A stretch of 64,000 nucleotides of DNA from assembly GCA_021464415.1 (NCBI GenBank), contig CM038467.1:47553715-47617714 (forward strand). Reading direction: 5' to 3'. Below the pieces are notes generated by a model, which made no database searches, was not told the origin of the DNA, and was given only the letters and a program-made list of their open reading frames with translations. The translations under genes were made by a program, and so were the position numbers. The first letter of the stretch is position 1, and every line of letters begins with the position of its first letter. This stretch comes from Lonicera japonica (lineage: Eukaryota; Streptophyta; Magnoliopsida; Dipsacales; Caprifoliaceae). Of this stretch, positions 24,750 through 35,930 are shown piece after piece.

Positions 24750-24941
24750 TCAATTTGCTCTTATGTGCGAAGCACTAGCCATCAAAGGAGCCTTCCATTT
24801 CGCGTTCGCTAGAAGGCTCTTCAATGCGAAAATTTGCGATGCATCTCTGTTATTCTCCTTAGCAACACGGATAATGTCTCTCCATGAAAAATCAACAGTA
24901 TTATTTTTGATATTCGCTTCTTGGCGCGCCGCTTCAACATT
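24750..24941 (-). pseudogene. Coding-like relic on the minus strand, family unknown
   Basis: An open frame with no initiator reads 63 codons to TGA at 24750, with good codon texture and GC content well above the flanks. It includes FSWRDIIRVAKENNRD and FALKSLLANAKWKAPLMAS. About 40 bases upstream a second coding-like block (24980-25040) reads LPSQVPDKMALRAKEAIQ before TGA. Together they look like the end of a broken gene or a retroelement ORF. I cannot place the family. Confidence 0.35.
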
Positions 24942-25043
24942 TTATTTTGTTTTGTGAGATGAGAGAGAAATTATATAGCTCATTGTATAGCTTCTTTAGC
25001 TCGTAGAGCCATTTTGTCTGGGACTTGGCTTGGTAATCTGCCT

Positions 25044-25067
25044 CCCCCCCCCCCCCCCCCCCCCCCC
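25044..25067. repeat. C24 homopolymer followed by T and C6
   Basis: Twenty-four consecutive C, then TCCCCCC, in otherwise AT-rich DNA. The minus strand is a G-run able to form quadruplex structures. Long poly-C is rare in plant nuclear DNA and its length is uncertain in any assembly. Confidence 0.85.
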
Positions 25068-25569
25068 TCCCCCCTTTTCTTCTTCCTTCTTCTTCTTTTC
25101 AACCTTTTATAAAATCAACGGCCATCAATTTCAATTCTAACCAAAGAAAAATAAACAAATATGAACTTAATGAAAAACCTAGAGACTTATATATGGCCAA
25201 CCATTCATGTCCTTCCCTTAAATTCTATCAGACAGGCACCTAGGGACGGTGCTAAGATGCCGATTTAGGAGAACAAATTAAGACTAATATATATATATAT
25301 ATATAAATTAGGTATGATTATTGGCATTCCAAATAAATATTCTAACACTTTAAAATGATATTTATATTTGTGATGAATTCGGGTAATAGAATATTTTTCT
25401 GAAGTGCCAATATTGATACAATTTTTATTTTGGCAAACAATAAATTTAATACTTGGAGCCATGAAAAAATAAAACTGCGGGGGGTATAAACAGTTATGTA
25501 GGAAAAGCGTATTTTTTTTCTCCTGATTATCTTATTTCAAAACTGGCCTTGATGATTGAAAATAATTAC

Positions 25570-26120
25570 AAACTAAACATTGAAGCTTGAAAACTTACAA
25601 AATGACCCATAGAACTTTTCTTTATAACACTGCATACCCTATTTTTTTGTAAAATTCCATAGGGGGTCATGGCCCACATGCCTCTAAAAGCATTAAAATT
25701 TAGTGATCAATACAATTTTCACTGAAATTAATAAACATTAATTTTGCACCAAATTTTGAATAATAATATAATTTATAATGGATTTAGTAATATTTTTTTG
25801 TATATATATATATGCATTTTGGATCATTTAAGTAACTAAATCGATTGGTCCTTCTTTAAACTCATTGAAGGAGCCCTTTTTACAAAGGATAAATTGCTGA
25901 TTTGTTTTAATGAAATATGATAGATATGATTTTCGGTATATAACCGTGGACTATCACTTTAACTAATACAATTTAACTTCAAAGTTTAATTTTATGAGTT
26001 ATTTTCATATATCAAAAATCAATTCTAAAAAATATATTATTGAATAGGCATCTCATGCATTTCAAATGGGGTCTATGTAGAGCACACTGCTTGAGTGAAT
26101 ATTGACGATATAAGTAAGTT
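25570..26120. repeat. Local duplication, copy 1
   Basis: Collinear with 26920-27500 at a spacing of about 1.37 kb. Shared runs include GGTCATGGCCCACATGCCTC, GCATTTTGGATCAT, and AATATGATAGATATGATTTT. It has no coding frame. The right part (from about 26041) also resembles 63459-63760. Confidence 0.7.
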
Positions 26121-26392
26121 TGCTTTCTACTAACTTACACAATTCCAAAGTAATTACAATTTTCAGTGATCAAAACTTTATGCTCTTCTGTTCTTATTTT
26201 AAACATATTTTTCTAGAGTTGTATCTTTCTAGTAATTTATTATTAAATATTAATAAGATATTAGAGCAAATTAAATATTAAATTTAGTGAAATTAACTTT
26301 ACTTTAAAAATAATTTTAATATTTTAGTATTGTTATAAGCTTTATTTTTAGAAACAAACAGTTGAAACAGCCTATGCTTCTTTATATATATA

Positions 26393-26545
26393 ATACGGAG
26401 AAATTGAAACAAGAGTTTTAAATTTACAAGTCTTATCCCTACAAGTCTTAGTCGGTAGTAACTGCCATATTTATAGTACGGAGAAATTTGAATAAGAGTT
26501 TTAATCCTATAACTCTTATCCCCTACAAGTCTTAATTGATAATAA
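26393..26545. repeat. Short tandem duplication of about 80 bases
   Basis: TACGGAGAAATT, AGAGTTTTAA and CCCTACAAGTCTTA occur in the same order twice, starting at 26393 and 26476. Confidence 0.6.
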
Positions 26546-26919
26546 CTGTTCGTCGGAGTTCTAAAAAACTTGTTTTAATATTTACTAAAACTATGAGAAA
26601 AGTAATCAAGAATGATTTTAAACTATAGATGAATTAATCCGCTATTCCATACTAAGTGTGTATACTTGATTTACTTTGTTTTAAAAGTGTGTGTATAAGT
26701 AATATTATGTGATTCGAGACATATGGTAAATTATCATTTTTAAAATATAAATAAATAATTATTATTAAAAAAAAGAGTGAATAAGTTAATTTTATTAGCT
26801 AATTAGGCTTCAAAGCCATTGTTTATAATATATAATAGTATTCAATAAAGATGAAAAATAATTGCTCTTACATACAACTGAGAAAGAAATTTGGATGGGG
26901 TTGTCTATGAATTTTAAAT

Positions 26920-27500
26920 GTGTACTTATGGCCAATTTGAAAACTTGCAAGAAGACTCATAACTTTTTTTTATTACATTACATACCTTATTGTTTTCAGA
27001 AATTCCAGAGAGGTCATGGCCCACATGCCTCTGCCCCTGGCACCCAAAAGATTAATTGAAGGGCCACTTTCTAAAAGAGTTAAATGGTTAAAAAAATGAT
27101 AAAACTTAGTGATCAATACGATTTTCATTGAAACTAATAAATTTTTGGCACCAAATTTTGAAGAATAATATAATTTAGAATGGACTTAGTAAAACAATTT
27201 GTATTTATCTGCATTTTGGATCATATATATAAGTAACTAAATCGATAGGTCCTTTTTTAAACTCACTGAAGGAGGAGGTCCCTTTATAAAAGGTAAATTG
27301 TTGATTTTAATTTTAATTTTTAATGGAATATGATAGATATGATTTTCAGTATATAATTCTAGAGTAGCTCTTTTAAGTAAAATACAATTTAACTTCAAGG
27401 TTAAATTTCCTGAGTTTTTTTCTTATATCTAAGATCAATTTAATATATATATTATTGAATAAGCATATTATGCATTCTAAATGGGGTCAATATAGACAGT
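26920..27500. repeat. Local duplication, copy 2
   Basis: Partner of 25570-26120. It breaks off after CAATATAGAC near 27497, just before CAGTGGCGGAGG-type sequence. Related sequence resumes on the far side of the retroelement cluster at about 63459, which suggests the cluster sits inside this repeated DNA. Confidence 0.65.
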
Positions 27501-27519
27501 GGCGGAGGTATAGTTTTAT

Positions 27520-27860
27520 TTTAGTGGGGGGCTGATAACTCTGATAACTCTAAGTAGCTTCTTTTTTTAATTACAAATAATAATAACATGACAAAAAAAT
27601 TATATAAAATTTTAAATATTTATTACATAAAGAGATGTGCAAAAATAAAAAATTAGGAAAATCATATGTGAGTCTTCATATTTTGAAAATGTTGAAATAT
27701 GTTTCTATTTTCGATATTTTCTAATATCTTTCTCCATGTTAAGAGTTTTTTTTTCTTTTTTTTTCATATATATATATATATATATATAATTACACATTTT
27801 TCACATTATGTTATACATTTCCCCCCTAAATGCTCATAAGTTTTTTAGGTGTCCTATCTG
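27520..27860. other. Junction DNA left of the retroelement cluster
   Basis: AT-rich, non-coding, with an AT run at about 27768-27788. Similarity between elements A and B stops at GAGACATTGG (about 27862), so the cut end of element A is here. No LTR or target duplication is present. Confidence 0.6.
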
Positions 27861-28002
27861 CGAGACATTGGAGATGGGTCCCGTCGTAGTTCCTCTTATA
27901 TAGCCTGCCGGCACAAAGTATGAACCCTGATGCTAATCTCCTGAGTGTGACCCGTTTTTTCTTGTCTGTTTGCTCGGAATACTGGTGATTTTTTAGCAGG
28001 TT

Positions 28003-28512
28003 CTAGATATCGTAAAACCAAGTGGTTGAGTCCCCTTCCTCTTCATTTTCTACCTCCAGGGCCATGCAGTGTGCTGGTCCTGATTTCTTTTGTACTGTAA
28101 GAGTTATTTCTTCCATCCCTTTTGGGATATCGATCATAGATGCCAGGGTTGCCAGTGCGTCAGCAAAACTGTTCTGTGACCTGGGGACATAGTAAAACTC
28201 CTCATGCTCGAACTTTCCCGCGACATCCTCCAGTCGGGCGAGGTAAGGGACTAATTTCTCATATCTGATCTTCCATTCCTTCAGAACTTGGTGGAGCACT
28301 AGTGCTGAATCTCCGTATACCTGTATTCTCTTTATACCCCTTTGGAGCGCGATCTCTAACCCGAGTATGCAGGCTTCATATTCGGCCATGTTGTTGGTGC
28401 AGAAGAAATCTAGACGATACGATACCGGGGAGTGAGTTTGGTCTGGAGAAACTAAAAGGATGCCTACCCGTTTCCGTTTCGGTTGGCAGCCCCGTCGAAA
28501 TACAATTTCCAA
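28003..28512 (-). pseudogene. Element A archaeal-type RNase H domain
   Basis: Second RNase H of the Tat clade, thought to act with the retroviral-type RNase H during reverse transcription. The acidic signature is visible: YFDGA (at the end of the preceding frame), NNMAEYEAC, VYGDSALV and FADALATLAS. The frame overlaps the preceding one, which means a frameshift near 28500. It stops at a TAG (28003) where element B has tryptophan, and coding-like sequence continues past it to the truncation. Confidence 0.8.
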
Positions 28513-29297
28513 TCTTCATCGATCTCAACATTCATGATAGTTTCATCTGGGAACTCGGCTTCTTCTAGCATGTCCCCCAATATCGGATTGTGGGCCAAGT
28601 AATCAGTTATGATTTTGCCTTTGACTGCCTTCTGGGTCATGTAGGTGATGTCGAATTCGGAGAGCATGAATAACCACTTCGCCATACGGCTCGAGAGAGC
28701 TGGTTTCTCGAAGAGGTATTTTAGCGAATCAATTCGTGATGCCAGGATGACCGAAAAAACCAATATATAGTGCCGTAATTTCTGTGTTACCCAGACGAGA
28801 GCGGCGCATGATTTCTCCAATGATATGTAGTTTATCTCAAACGGGGATAGCTTCTTGCTGATGTAGTAGATGGCCTGTTCTTTCCGTGTATCGGTCAGAT
28901 GTTGGGCTAGCATGGCTCCTATGGCTGAATCAATGACGGTTAGGTATAGAATTAGTGGTAGTCCGGTTTGTGGCGGGGCTAACACTGGTGGTTTGGAGAG
29001 GTAGTATTTTATTCTGTCAAAAGCTTCCTGGCACTGATCGTCCCATTTTCCTGGTGAAGACTTCCTCAGGAGCTTGAAGATGGGTTCACAGGTCTGCGTG
29101 AGTTGAGAAATGAACCTGCTGATGTACTGCAAGTTACCCAAGAACCCTCGGACTTCTTTCTTGGTACGAGGTTCGGGCATGTCTCGGATAGCTCGGACTT
29201 TGGTAGGGTCTACCTCGATTCCTTTTTTACTGACGACATAGCCTAGGAGTTTCCCTTTGGTTACCCTGAACACACATTTCTGCAGATTGAGTCTCAT
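28464..29297 (-). pseudogene. Element A RT thumb/connection and Ty3-type RNase H
   Basis: The frame starts at the end of the RT palm (LQKCVFRVTKGKLLGYVVS). It continues through FLGNLQYISRFI, then RNase H with LYLTVIDSAIGAMLAQ, KKLSPFEINYISLEKSCAAL and MAKWLFMLSEFDI, and ends in the tether to the archaeal-type RNase H (LYFDGAANRNGNG). It is joined to the RT palm frame by a frameshift near 29295. Confidence 0.82.
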
Positions 29298-29809
29298 CTG
29301 ATACTGCGGAGCCGGTTAAAAAAAGCTCGCAAGGCTGGTACATGGCCTTCCCTCTCTTTTGACTTGATTATCATGTCGTCCACATATACCTCTACTTCTT
29401 TGTGAATCATGTCATGGAAGATAGCTGTTGCTGCCCTCTGATATGTTGCCCCAGCGTTCTTCAGCCCGAATGGCATAACGGTGTAGCAGTATGTCCCCCA
29501 TGGTGTGATGAATGCAGTTTTCTCTTGGTGATCTGGGTGCATCTTGATCTGATTATACCCGGTGAAACCATCTACAAATGACTTTAGGGCATGGTTGGCG
29601 GTATTATCCACTATCAAATCAATGTTGGGTAATGGGAAATCGTCTTTCGGGCAGGCTTTATTGAGATCTCGATAATCTATGCACATGTGGACTTTCCCAT
29701 TTGTCTTTGGAACGGGCACAATGTTGGCTAACCATGAAGGGTACTCGATAACCCGTAAGAAACCACACTCAGTTGTTTCATCACTTATTCTTTCACCTTC
29801 AAGGACCAT
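29294..29809 (-). pseudogene. Element A reverse transcriptase palm/fingers
   Basis: RT motifs in order: WLANIVPVPKTNGKVHMCID, YRDLNKACPKDDFPLPNID, FVDGFTGYNQIKM, TAFITPWGTYCYTVMPFGLK, and the catalytic YVDDMIIKS near 29375. This is the Ty3/Gypsy type. The frame ends at a frameshift just after the palm. Confidence 0.85.
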
Positions 29810-30698
29810 TCTGGAGTAAGTTTTCTCAACTTCTGCTTGACGGGCCTGAATTTCGGCTTGGTGTGTATCTCGTGCATAACTATCTGGCTGTTCAAACCTG
29901 GAATATCTGCGTAGGACCAGGCGAAGATATCCGCGTACTCTTTTAGAGTTTGTGTGAATTCTTCTTTTTCTGTCTCACTTAGACTTGCCCCAATATGGAT
30001 CTCTTTTCTTTCCTCTTTTGTCCCGGGGTCAATCCCAAGAGTGTCTCCTTTCTCGCTCTGTATACGGTGCTCCTCCCGTTTAGGGTGTTCGTTTAGTCTC
30101 TCCAACTCCATATAAGCAATTACAGAATTAAAATTAACAGGATAACGCAAAACAGAGTCTTCTTCATTGATAATGGTGTTTACAGGTACAAGTTTAAGAA
30201 GTAAATCTAGGAGTGATTCCTCCCTAGCCTTACCCTAGCCTTACCCTCACTTTTACCTCTCACCCTTACAATTTCACTCTTTCCCCTTCCTCCTTGCTAG
30301 TCCGGATCAGCGTGTATCAAGTGTATAGGGTCGTCTCTTGGCTCGTTATCCCCCAGAGCCATGATGTCAAAGAGATCTCCGATCATTTCTTCCTCTTCAT
30401 CTTTCTCGTCTTCATTTTCTTCATTCGGCCCAATTGTCAACTTGGTAGAGAAGCTGTGTATGATGTTTTCCTTGATATAAAGGTCCTCTTCATAGAAGAT
30501 TTCCCATCCTGGAAGGTTTTCTCCGTCGCTGTTTCTCCAAGGCTCGTGAAAGCCGCAAAACGGGAAGTCCTCTCCTTCTTTGACGAAAAAACCATTCAGA
30601 GAGCTAAAACTCGGATATTGATGCCCTCGGCTTCTTCTCTCTTGGTCGTCTTCTTCGGTGTGTTGGTACCCCAACCCTTCTTTTTTGTGCCTTGTCAC
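29785..30698 (-). pseudogene. Element A protease-RT linker region
   Basis: Two frames (30698-30297 and 30150-29785) carry acidic, low-complexity linker sequence, then LKEYADIFAWSYADIPGL, the segment that normally precedes RT in Tat polyproteins. The same order is present in element B at 46835-47683. Stops and an indel separate the frames. Confidence 0.65.
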
Positions 30699-30701
30699 TG
30701 G

Positions 30702-31295
30702 TTATAAGGCTTGGAGTAACCCTGGCTGCCCCATTCCTAGACTGGCTCCAGGTAAATATTTTATCATTCTCAGCATATTTGTGATCTTGGTGCTGAGACC
30801 GGGGATATTGTCAGGGGGTAGATACTCGATTCTCTGGGTGGTGAGAGCTTGTACTTGAGGCTCATAAGAAAAGCCTCCCAACTGTATGCTTTGGCTCCCG
30901 ATGCCCAAGACAGGTAATTCCAGGTCTGCCAAGGTCCTTTTCGGATCTCCTTGGGTGGTGATTATATTCCCTTCGAAAGGTATCATGATCTTCTGGTGTA
31001 AGGAGGAGGGGAGTGCTCCTATGTCGTGTAGCCAAGCTCTTCCCAACATGAGGTTAAAACTGGAGGGAATGTCTATGATTTGAAAGTCAGCCGAAAAGTT
31101 TTCGGGACCGACCATGAGATCTAGTTTTAAGGAATTCAGAACGGCCCTTCTGGTGTTGTCATAGGCTCTAACAGTTACAGCTGATGGCGAAAGTTCTGAG
31201 TCTAAGATACCCAGGCATCTGGCGGTCTTCAGGGGGCAGACATTTATGGTTGACCCGTTGTCGATGAGGACTTGTGGCAGGATTTTTTCTTAGGT
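30702..31295 (-). pseudogene. Element A aspartic protease region
   Basis: The frame includes IDIPSSFNLMLGRAWLHD, the flap/C-terminal part of a retropepsin-like fold. On the same strand near 31270, beyond the longest ATG-initiated frame, the active-site-like VLIDNGSTINV is readable. It would cleave the gag-pol polyprotein. Interrupted by a break near 31290. Confidence 0.65.
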
Positions 31296-32195
31296 TCAGA
31301 CATTAATATGGAGGGCCAGGCTGTGTTTTCTTCCCAATGGGGATAAGTCTTCATCTGAAAATGACAGACTTCTTTGGACTGTAAGTGACCCGATCATGTT
31401 TGGTAGTTGCTCTGGCGTGGAATCTGGTGATATGACAACCTCGTCTAGAAGCTTGATGAAGGCGGTCCTGTGAGGTTTGGAGGTAACCAAGAGGCCCCAA
31501 ATGGTGATGTGTGATTGAGTTTTCTTTAACTGTTCCAACATTCGATCTTCACATATTTCCTTAGGAGGTGATGATTTCTTGGCATCCATTGGCGGTGGCT
31601 GGTATACCCTTCCTGAACGAGTAATTTGTTGTATCCAAAGAGATGATGGGTCTGATCCTTCTGGGGTTTCTGATGACTCTAGCTCTGCCGACCAACTGAA
31701 AGTCCCAGGGGAGGTTTCTGTCATACAGATTGTCTCCTTAGGGCGGTCTTGGGGCTTCCACGGTTGTTTCTTCTTATCCTGGGTCCATCCTATCCCAGAT
31801 TTCCCGGGATTGGTTTTGATTGTAAATGGCTGTGAGATCTCCTGATTCGCCTTTCCTAAACCCTGCTCGGGTAGGAAGTTCATCTTAGCCATCCATTGGT
31901 CGATTATCGGATTGAGGCCTGGGGCAACTTGAGCCTTTGCTGGTAGCACAACGGGTGCCTTATAGGCTGGGTTATCCCGAATGAGTCCTACGGGGTCAAA
32001 GCCTTCTTCATCAGTGGTCAAGGCGTTAATTCCCGTGGGTGGAGCATGGTTAGGAAGGGGATTGTTGGTAACATTGGGCCCGCCGAGTGCGGGAATGGTG
32101 CCGGCTTCAATGAGGTCCTGGACACGATGGCGAAGGGCTAAGCAGCGTTCCGTGTCATGGCCTGCTGCTTGATGGTATGCACAGTTCTCATTCAT
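31296..32195 (-). pseudogene. Element A gag C-terminal part and spacer
   Basis: Begins MNENCAYHQAAGHDTERC, a CHHC zinc-finger-like box often found after gag in Tat elements, then a proline-rich spacer and WIQQITRSGRVYQPP. It leads toward the protease. Same order as 48239-49249 in element B. Confidence 0.65.
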
Positions 32196-32388
32196 TCTCC
32201 AGGTGCTGGGAATAGGGTTTGGTGGGGGGCTCGGGTTGAGTGGAGTGATCAGTCCGGCTTTTCAAAGTAGTTCCAGGCTTTTGACCAGGGTAGTGGGGAG
32301 GGTGCAAAAGTTTCTCCTTCTTTTAGCCTCGGTACTCGAAGGGTCTCCTTGTGCGGGCCAACTCATCTGAGGGGACTGGTTGTGACTG

Positions 32389-32940
32389 TTAAAAAGGATT
32401 TTGTTGGTAGGGGTATGAGCTTAGTTGATTCACGGCTGGAGTGGCTGTCTTTCTCCCGGTGTATGAGGCTTTCTTAGTATCGGTTTTTGCTTTCTTGGTT
32501 AATTCTTCCTCTACTTGCGATCCCATACTCAACAGGGCTCTGAAGTGTGGGAATACATGCTTTCCCATGCAACTCAGTACGGCTGGAGTGAAGTTCTTCT
32601 GTATGATCTCCAACTGTTCTTCTTCATCAGGCCGTTTGGACATTTGGGAGGCCATCTCTCTCCAGCGCGTGACGAAATCGCTGAAGCTTTCTTTCTCGCC
32701 TTGCTTGGCCATTTCCAGGTGTTTACGGGTAATTTCCAAATCCTCGTTGGACCCGTATTTGGTCATGAGCTCCTTCACGATATCTCCCCAAGTCTTCGTG
32801 TGGTGTCTCTCCAGATCAAAAAACCATCTTAGGGCGGCCCCCGTGAGGGTCATGTGAAAGGCTTGGGCCAACTCCGGCTCTCCACACCCGGATACTTGCA
32901 TGGATCTGATGTAGGATTGAAGATGGGTTTTAGGAGGCAT
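32389..32940 (-). pseudogene. Element A gag core (retrotransposon gag domain)
   Basis: Contains AQAFHMTLTGAALRWFFDLE and the ITRKHLEMAKQGEKESFSDF motif of the plant retrotransposon gag family, which forms the virus-like particle. Internal stops between this frame and the N-terminal frame replace residues that element B keeps. Confidence 0.8.
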
Positions 32941-33081
32941 GGTTCATGTGAATTTGGTGATGGAAGGGAGCTTGAATCCCTAGGGTAATCTTGCTTCTGG
33001 GAAGAGGGAGAAGGCATTCATATCTGTGATCTCGTCTGCCCCTTTTATCAGAGAAATCCCCCTTTGCAGGACCTTCATCTG

Positions 33082-33669
33082 CTATTTCAGTTTCTTCATT
33101 TCTTCACTCTCTCTTGACACCTCGTCGGGCTGTTCCCGAGCTATAACCGATTTTGCATACACTGCCCGTAGTCGGTTGATGTCTGGGTATTCATTAAGAG
33201 GGGCTACTGGGGCCGGTGGTGGAATAAGTCTTGCGGGGACTTGTGGCCATGGTTGGTATTGGGGATCGAGGCCTTGCTGAGGTTGTGGCCAGATGATGGG
33301 TGGCTCTTGTTGTTGGTAAGTGGGGCCTGAATCCGGGGCCCATTGGTTCTGATTGTTGGGATCGGTCTGAACGGGACCGGCCATGACAGGGCCCGTTTGG
33401 GGTAGATTGGTTCTTTGAACTGGGGGAAGCACTTGCGATGACTGCCCTTGATCTTGATTTGGTGGTAGTCGTTCAAACCCCAGTGGTGCGGTCCGTACGG
33501 CTGACAACTCCTCTACTCGGACTCGGGTATTCTGTTGCTCGTTTGTGAGGCTTGCTAGGTTCAAACTGACAGTCGTCAACAAACGGTGCATCTCGGCCAA
33601 AGTTGGCTGAACTGCAGACGCCTGGGCTAGGCTCTGATCTGTCTCTTGATTCTCGCGTCCATCGGCCAT
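33082..33669 (-). pseudogene. Element A gag N-terminal region with start codon
   Basis: ATG at 33669 (MADGRENQETDQ), matched in element B at 50556 (MTDGRENQEMDQ), fixes the gag start. The region is glutamine- and proline-rich with a short helical segment (LAEMHRLLTTVSLNLASL). It ends at a TAG where element B has glutamate. Confidence 0.75.
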
Positions 33670-33930
33670 TTCGGGTGTGCTTGGTCTTACTAATCTTCCG
33701 GTATGATCTTGACTAGCCCAGCCTTCCAGTCTGTCGCCGTTTCACGACTGTAGACGAAACCACATGGCGAAGATAAAGGAAGACTACGATGCGACTCGAT
33801 TTTTGCCAAAAGAACCACTAAAAATCGCCGAGGAAAGACTCGGGTTTTAAAAGGGTGTTTGCAAAGTAAGCCGCAGGGTAGTACATCCCCTACGGCTGTT
33901 TGACAAGTGTTTTAGCCGACTCGATCTTAT

Positions 33931-34180
33931 ATGCAGTGCAGGTGTACGAACGGTTACGGCTTCAGGCTCCCTCCTATTTGGCAAGGCCTTGCGATATACC
34001 CCAGGGGCGGGTACGTGCAAGAGCCTTTTGATATACTTCCCGGGTACGTGAGTGTTCTCGTCACTCGATATACCTCGGGGGCGTACTTGGCCAAGGAGAG
34101 TGGAAGTAAATGCTTTCGGTTTATGTTGGCCCAAGCAAGCCTACTCCCTACTCACCTATAATACTTCCGAGGGTTTGGGG
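33931..34180 (-). promoter_or_regulatory. Leader of element A with three 37-nt repeats
   Basis: GATATAC (plus strand) occurs at 33993, 34030 and 34067, exactly 37 apart, in units that also share GTACGTG or GTAC and a G/C-rich core. The matching block in element B (50877, 50914, 50951) keeps the same spacing. It lies between the primer-binding site and gag, where packaging or dimerisation signals are expected. Both strands are open here in both copies, but no known protein is encoded. Confidence 0.6.
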
Positions 34181-34402
34181 TAAATTCACACTCGTAGAAC
34201 CAATGCATGCTTTGTAAAAGTGCGTGTAAAGTTCAAAAAGATTGGTTTCATAAATATCATTATCTTTATTACGTATTTTGAAAAACCCCCATTCTTAGAA
34301 AAAGGCTTCTTCTCGATCAATTAACATAAGTAGGGAAAGCAGTAAAAGCAAGTATTCAACAGATAAACAAAAGTCCACATATAAGAGTCTAGTTTTCTAA
34401 CA

Positions 34403-34422
34403 GTCCTTAGCAGAGTCGCCAC
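34403..34422 (-). promoter_or_regulatory. Element A primer-binding site (mutated)
   Basis: On the minus strand it reads GTGGCGACTCTGCTAAGG, against GTGGCGACTCTGCTGGGGA in element B. It lies directly after the LTR end. Confidence 0.7.
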
Positions 34423-35929
34423 TACGAGAATCCGCAAATGCGACCCCCGGGTCTCGTCCCCGTTTGGTTTGGGCGTCTGAAGCGTCGGAACGGATTCCGT
34501 CGTTTCATTTGCTGGAGTGTTTTTGGTGATTCTTATCACATGTCCCTAGGTTCTATTTCTAGATGCAAAGGGGTTTTTTTAGAGTCGCTAGTACGTTTTA
34601 CGAGAAAACGGACAAAATAGGTGTGTAAGAGGAAAGGCTATAGACAAGCCTTTCTTTACACGTTTGTCTACGAAACCAGGGTTCTATAGGGTTCGGAAAC
34701 TATATTACGGTTTGGGAAGGTGTTAAGCACCTATTCCGCCCTTTCGGTCTCTAGTGGTCTTTTATATGTTTATTCTATGTTGAAAAACTTGGATGCTTTT
34801 ACTGACAGTCTACTATTTTCTAAGTAAAAACCCTAATTTTGGGGAAAATGGGAAAGGGGATGAAAACCTTTGTGTTCCGAAATCCAATGTTTAGTTTTGA
34901 GAGATGCAAATACAAGTGTCAAGATTTGTTCTTACTTTAGAGGGAGTTTTACCGTGTTATTTCTCAGATAACGACAATTTTTCTCGGGTTTGGATTTATC
35001 TTGGAAAAGAGTGTTAGATCTGTATCGGAACTAATTCAATGTGGAATTAGAACTCTTGAGGGGAGTTTTACCAGATGTATCACAATCTATGAAACAGATA
35101 GGATATACCGGGTTTTTAATTCCTAAGTAGGTTTTACCAGTCCGGGTTTTGAAAATAGGATTTTATCCGGATGGTAATATGCTTACTCTTCTGGTTTTGT
35201 AAATAGTTTTATCAGGGTCTTTTGTTTTGAAAACGGTAGACTATTTTTAACTTGGCAATAAGTTTATTCAAATAAAACGTGGACAGAACAACATAAGTAA
35301 AACAAGTACACATATATCTTATTTAAATACTAGAAGGGACTTTCTTTACCTTCCCGACGAGAATAATAATAATAAGAAAGAAAATATAATGCGGTGGAGA
35401 GATTTCCAGCGATAGTAATATTTTCCTTCTTCAGATATTTCCGTCGAGTGTCAGGAATAGATTCGATGACTCTTCAGAAATAAGACGATAATAGAGAATG
35501 CTTGATAAAGGACTAGAAAATCAGGTTTTAAGCTTAGAATTCTTCAATCCCAAGTTGCTCTCCTTTCAAACCTTGGGGGTGTTGGCCTATTTATACTGCT
35601 CGGAAGAGTATGTCGCGCGACACTTCCCCAAAAAGGGCATATGTCGCGCGACAATGTGTCCTATGTCGCGCGACAAACGGCTGAAGTGATATTTCTGACA
35701 GACTGATGTGTCAGAGAGTGGATGGTCTGGTGTCAGGAGGGATTGTCGCGCGACATAGGAGTGTTTGTCGCGCGACAATGTGATATGTCGTGCGACAATC
35801 TCTATTAAAAATAGGTTTGTTCGCAAACAAACCCTTTCGGGGTAGTTTCGGGTGGGTCCCGGACCCAAAAGCAATAGTTCTCGAAGGTCGTTAGAGTTCT
35901 TGCGGGGGTCACGGATCGGGGTGTCTACA
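34423..35929 (-). mobile_element. LTR shared by elements A (5') and B (3')
   Basis: 1507 bases, starting TGTAGACACCCCGATCC on the minus strand and ending GATTCTCGTA where the other copy has GATTCTCACA. It is about 90 percent identical by eye to 51308-52862. A minus-strand TATAAATA lies at 35595-35588. Upstream of it are five perfect and one variant TGTCGCGCGACA palindromes (35611, 35642, 35664, 35744, 35765; variant 35786). Confidence 0.85.
35588..35797 (-). promoter_or_regulatory. LTR promoter: TATA box with clustered palindromes
   Basis: TATAAATA is preceded, at 16 bases and beyond, by six TGTCGCGCGACA-type palindromes within 187 bases. The arrangement is that of a core promoter with a repeated upstream element. 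The binding factor is unknown. Confidence 0.65.
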
Positions 35930-35930
35930 C

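Larger units (their letters stand above)
27861..35929 (-). mobile_element. Ty3/Gypsy Tat-lineage retrotransposon A, 3'-truncated
   Basis: Order on the minus strand: LTR (35929-34423), primer-binding site, leader, gag, protease, RT, RNase H, archaeal-type RNase H, then an abrupt end inside the spacer before integrase. The dual RNase H marks the Tat clade. Gag-pol is close to element B but has fewer breaks. The integrase, 3' region and downstream LTR are missing. The LTR at its head is also the one that closes element B. Confidence 0.85.

Noticed and set aside
35611..35797. CRISPR-like array from the spaced TGTCGCGCGACA repeats
   Set aside because: Repeats are 12 bp, palindromic, irregularly spaced and inside a plant LTR. 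The setting is a promoter, not CRISPR.
34423..35929. Interpreting this LTR as belonging only to element A
   Set aside because: Possible, but the tandem array and antisense genes directly beside it match the expected 3' region of element B, so a shared LTR explains more. The missing polypurine tract keeps the matter open.
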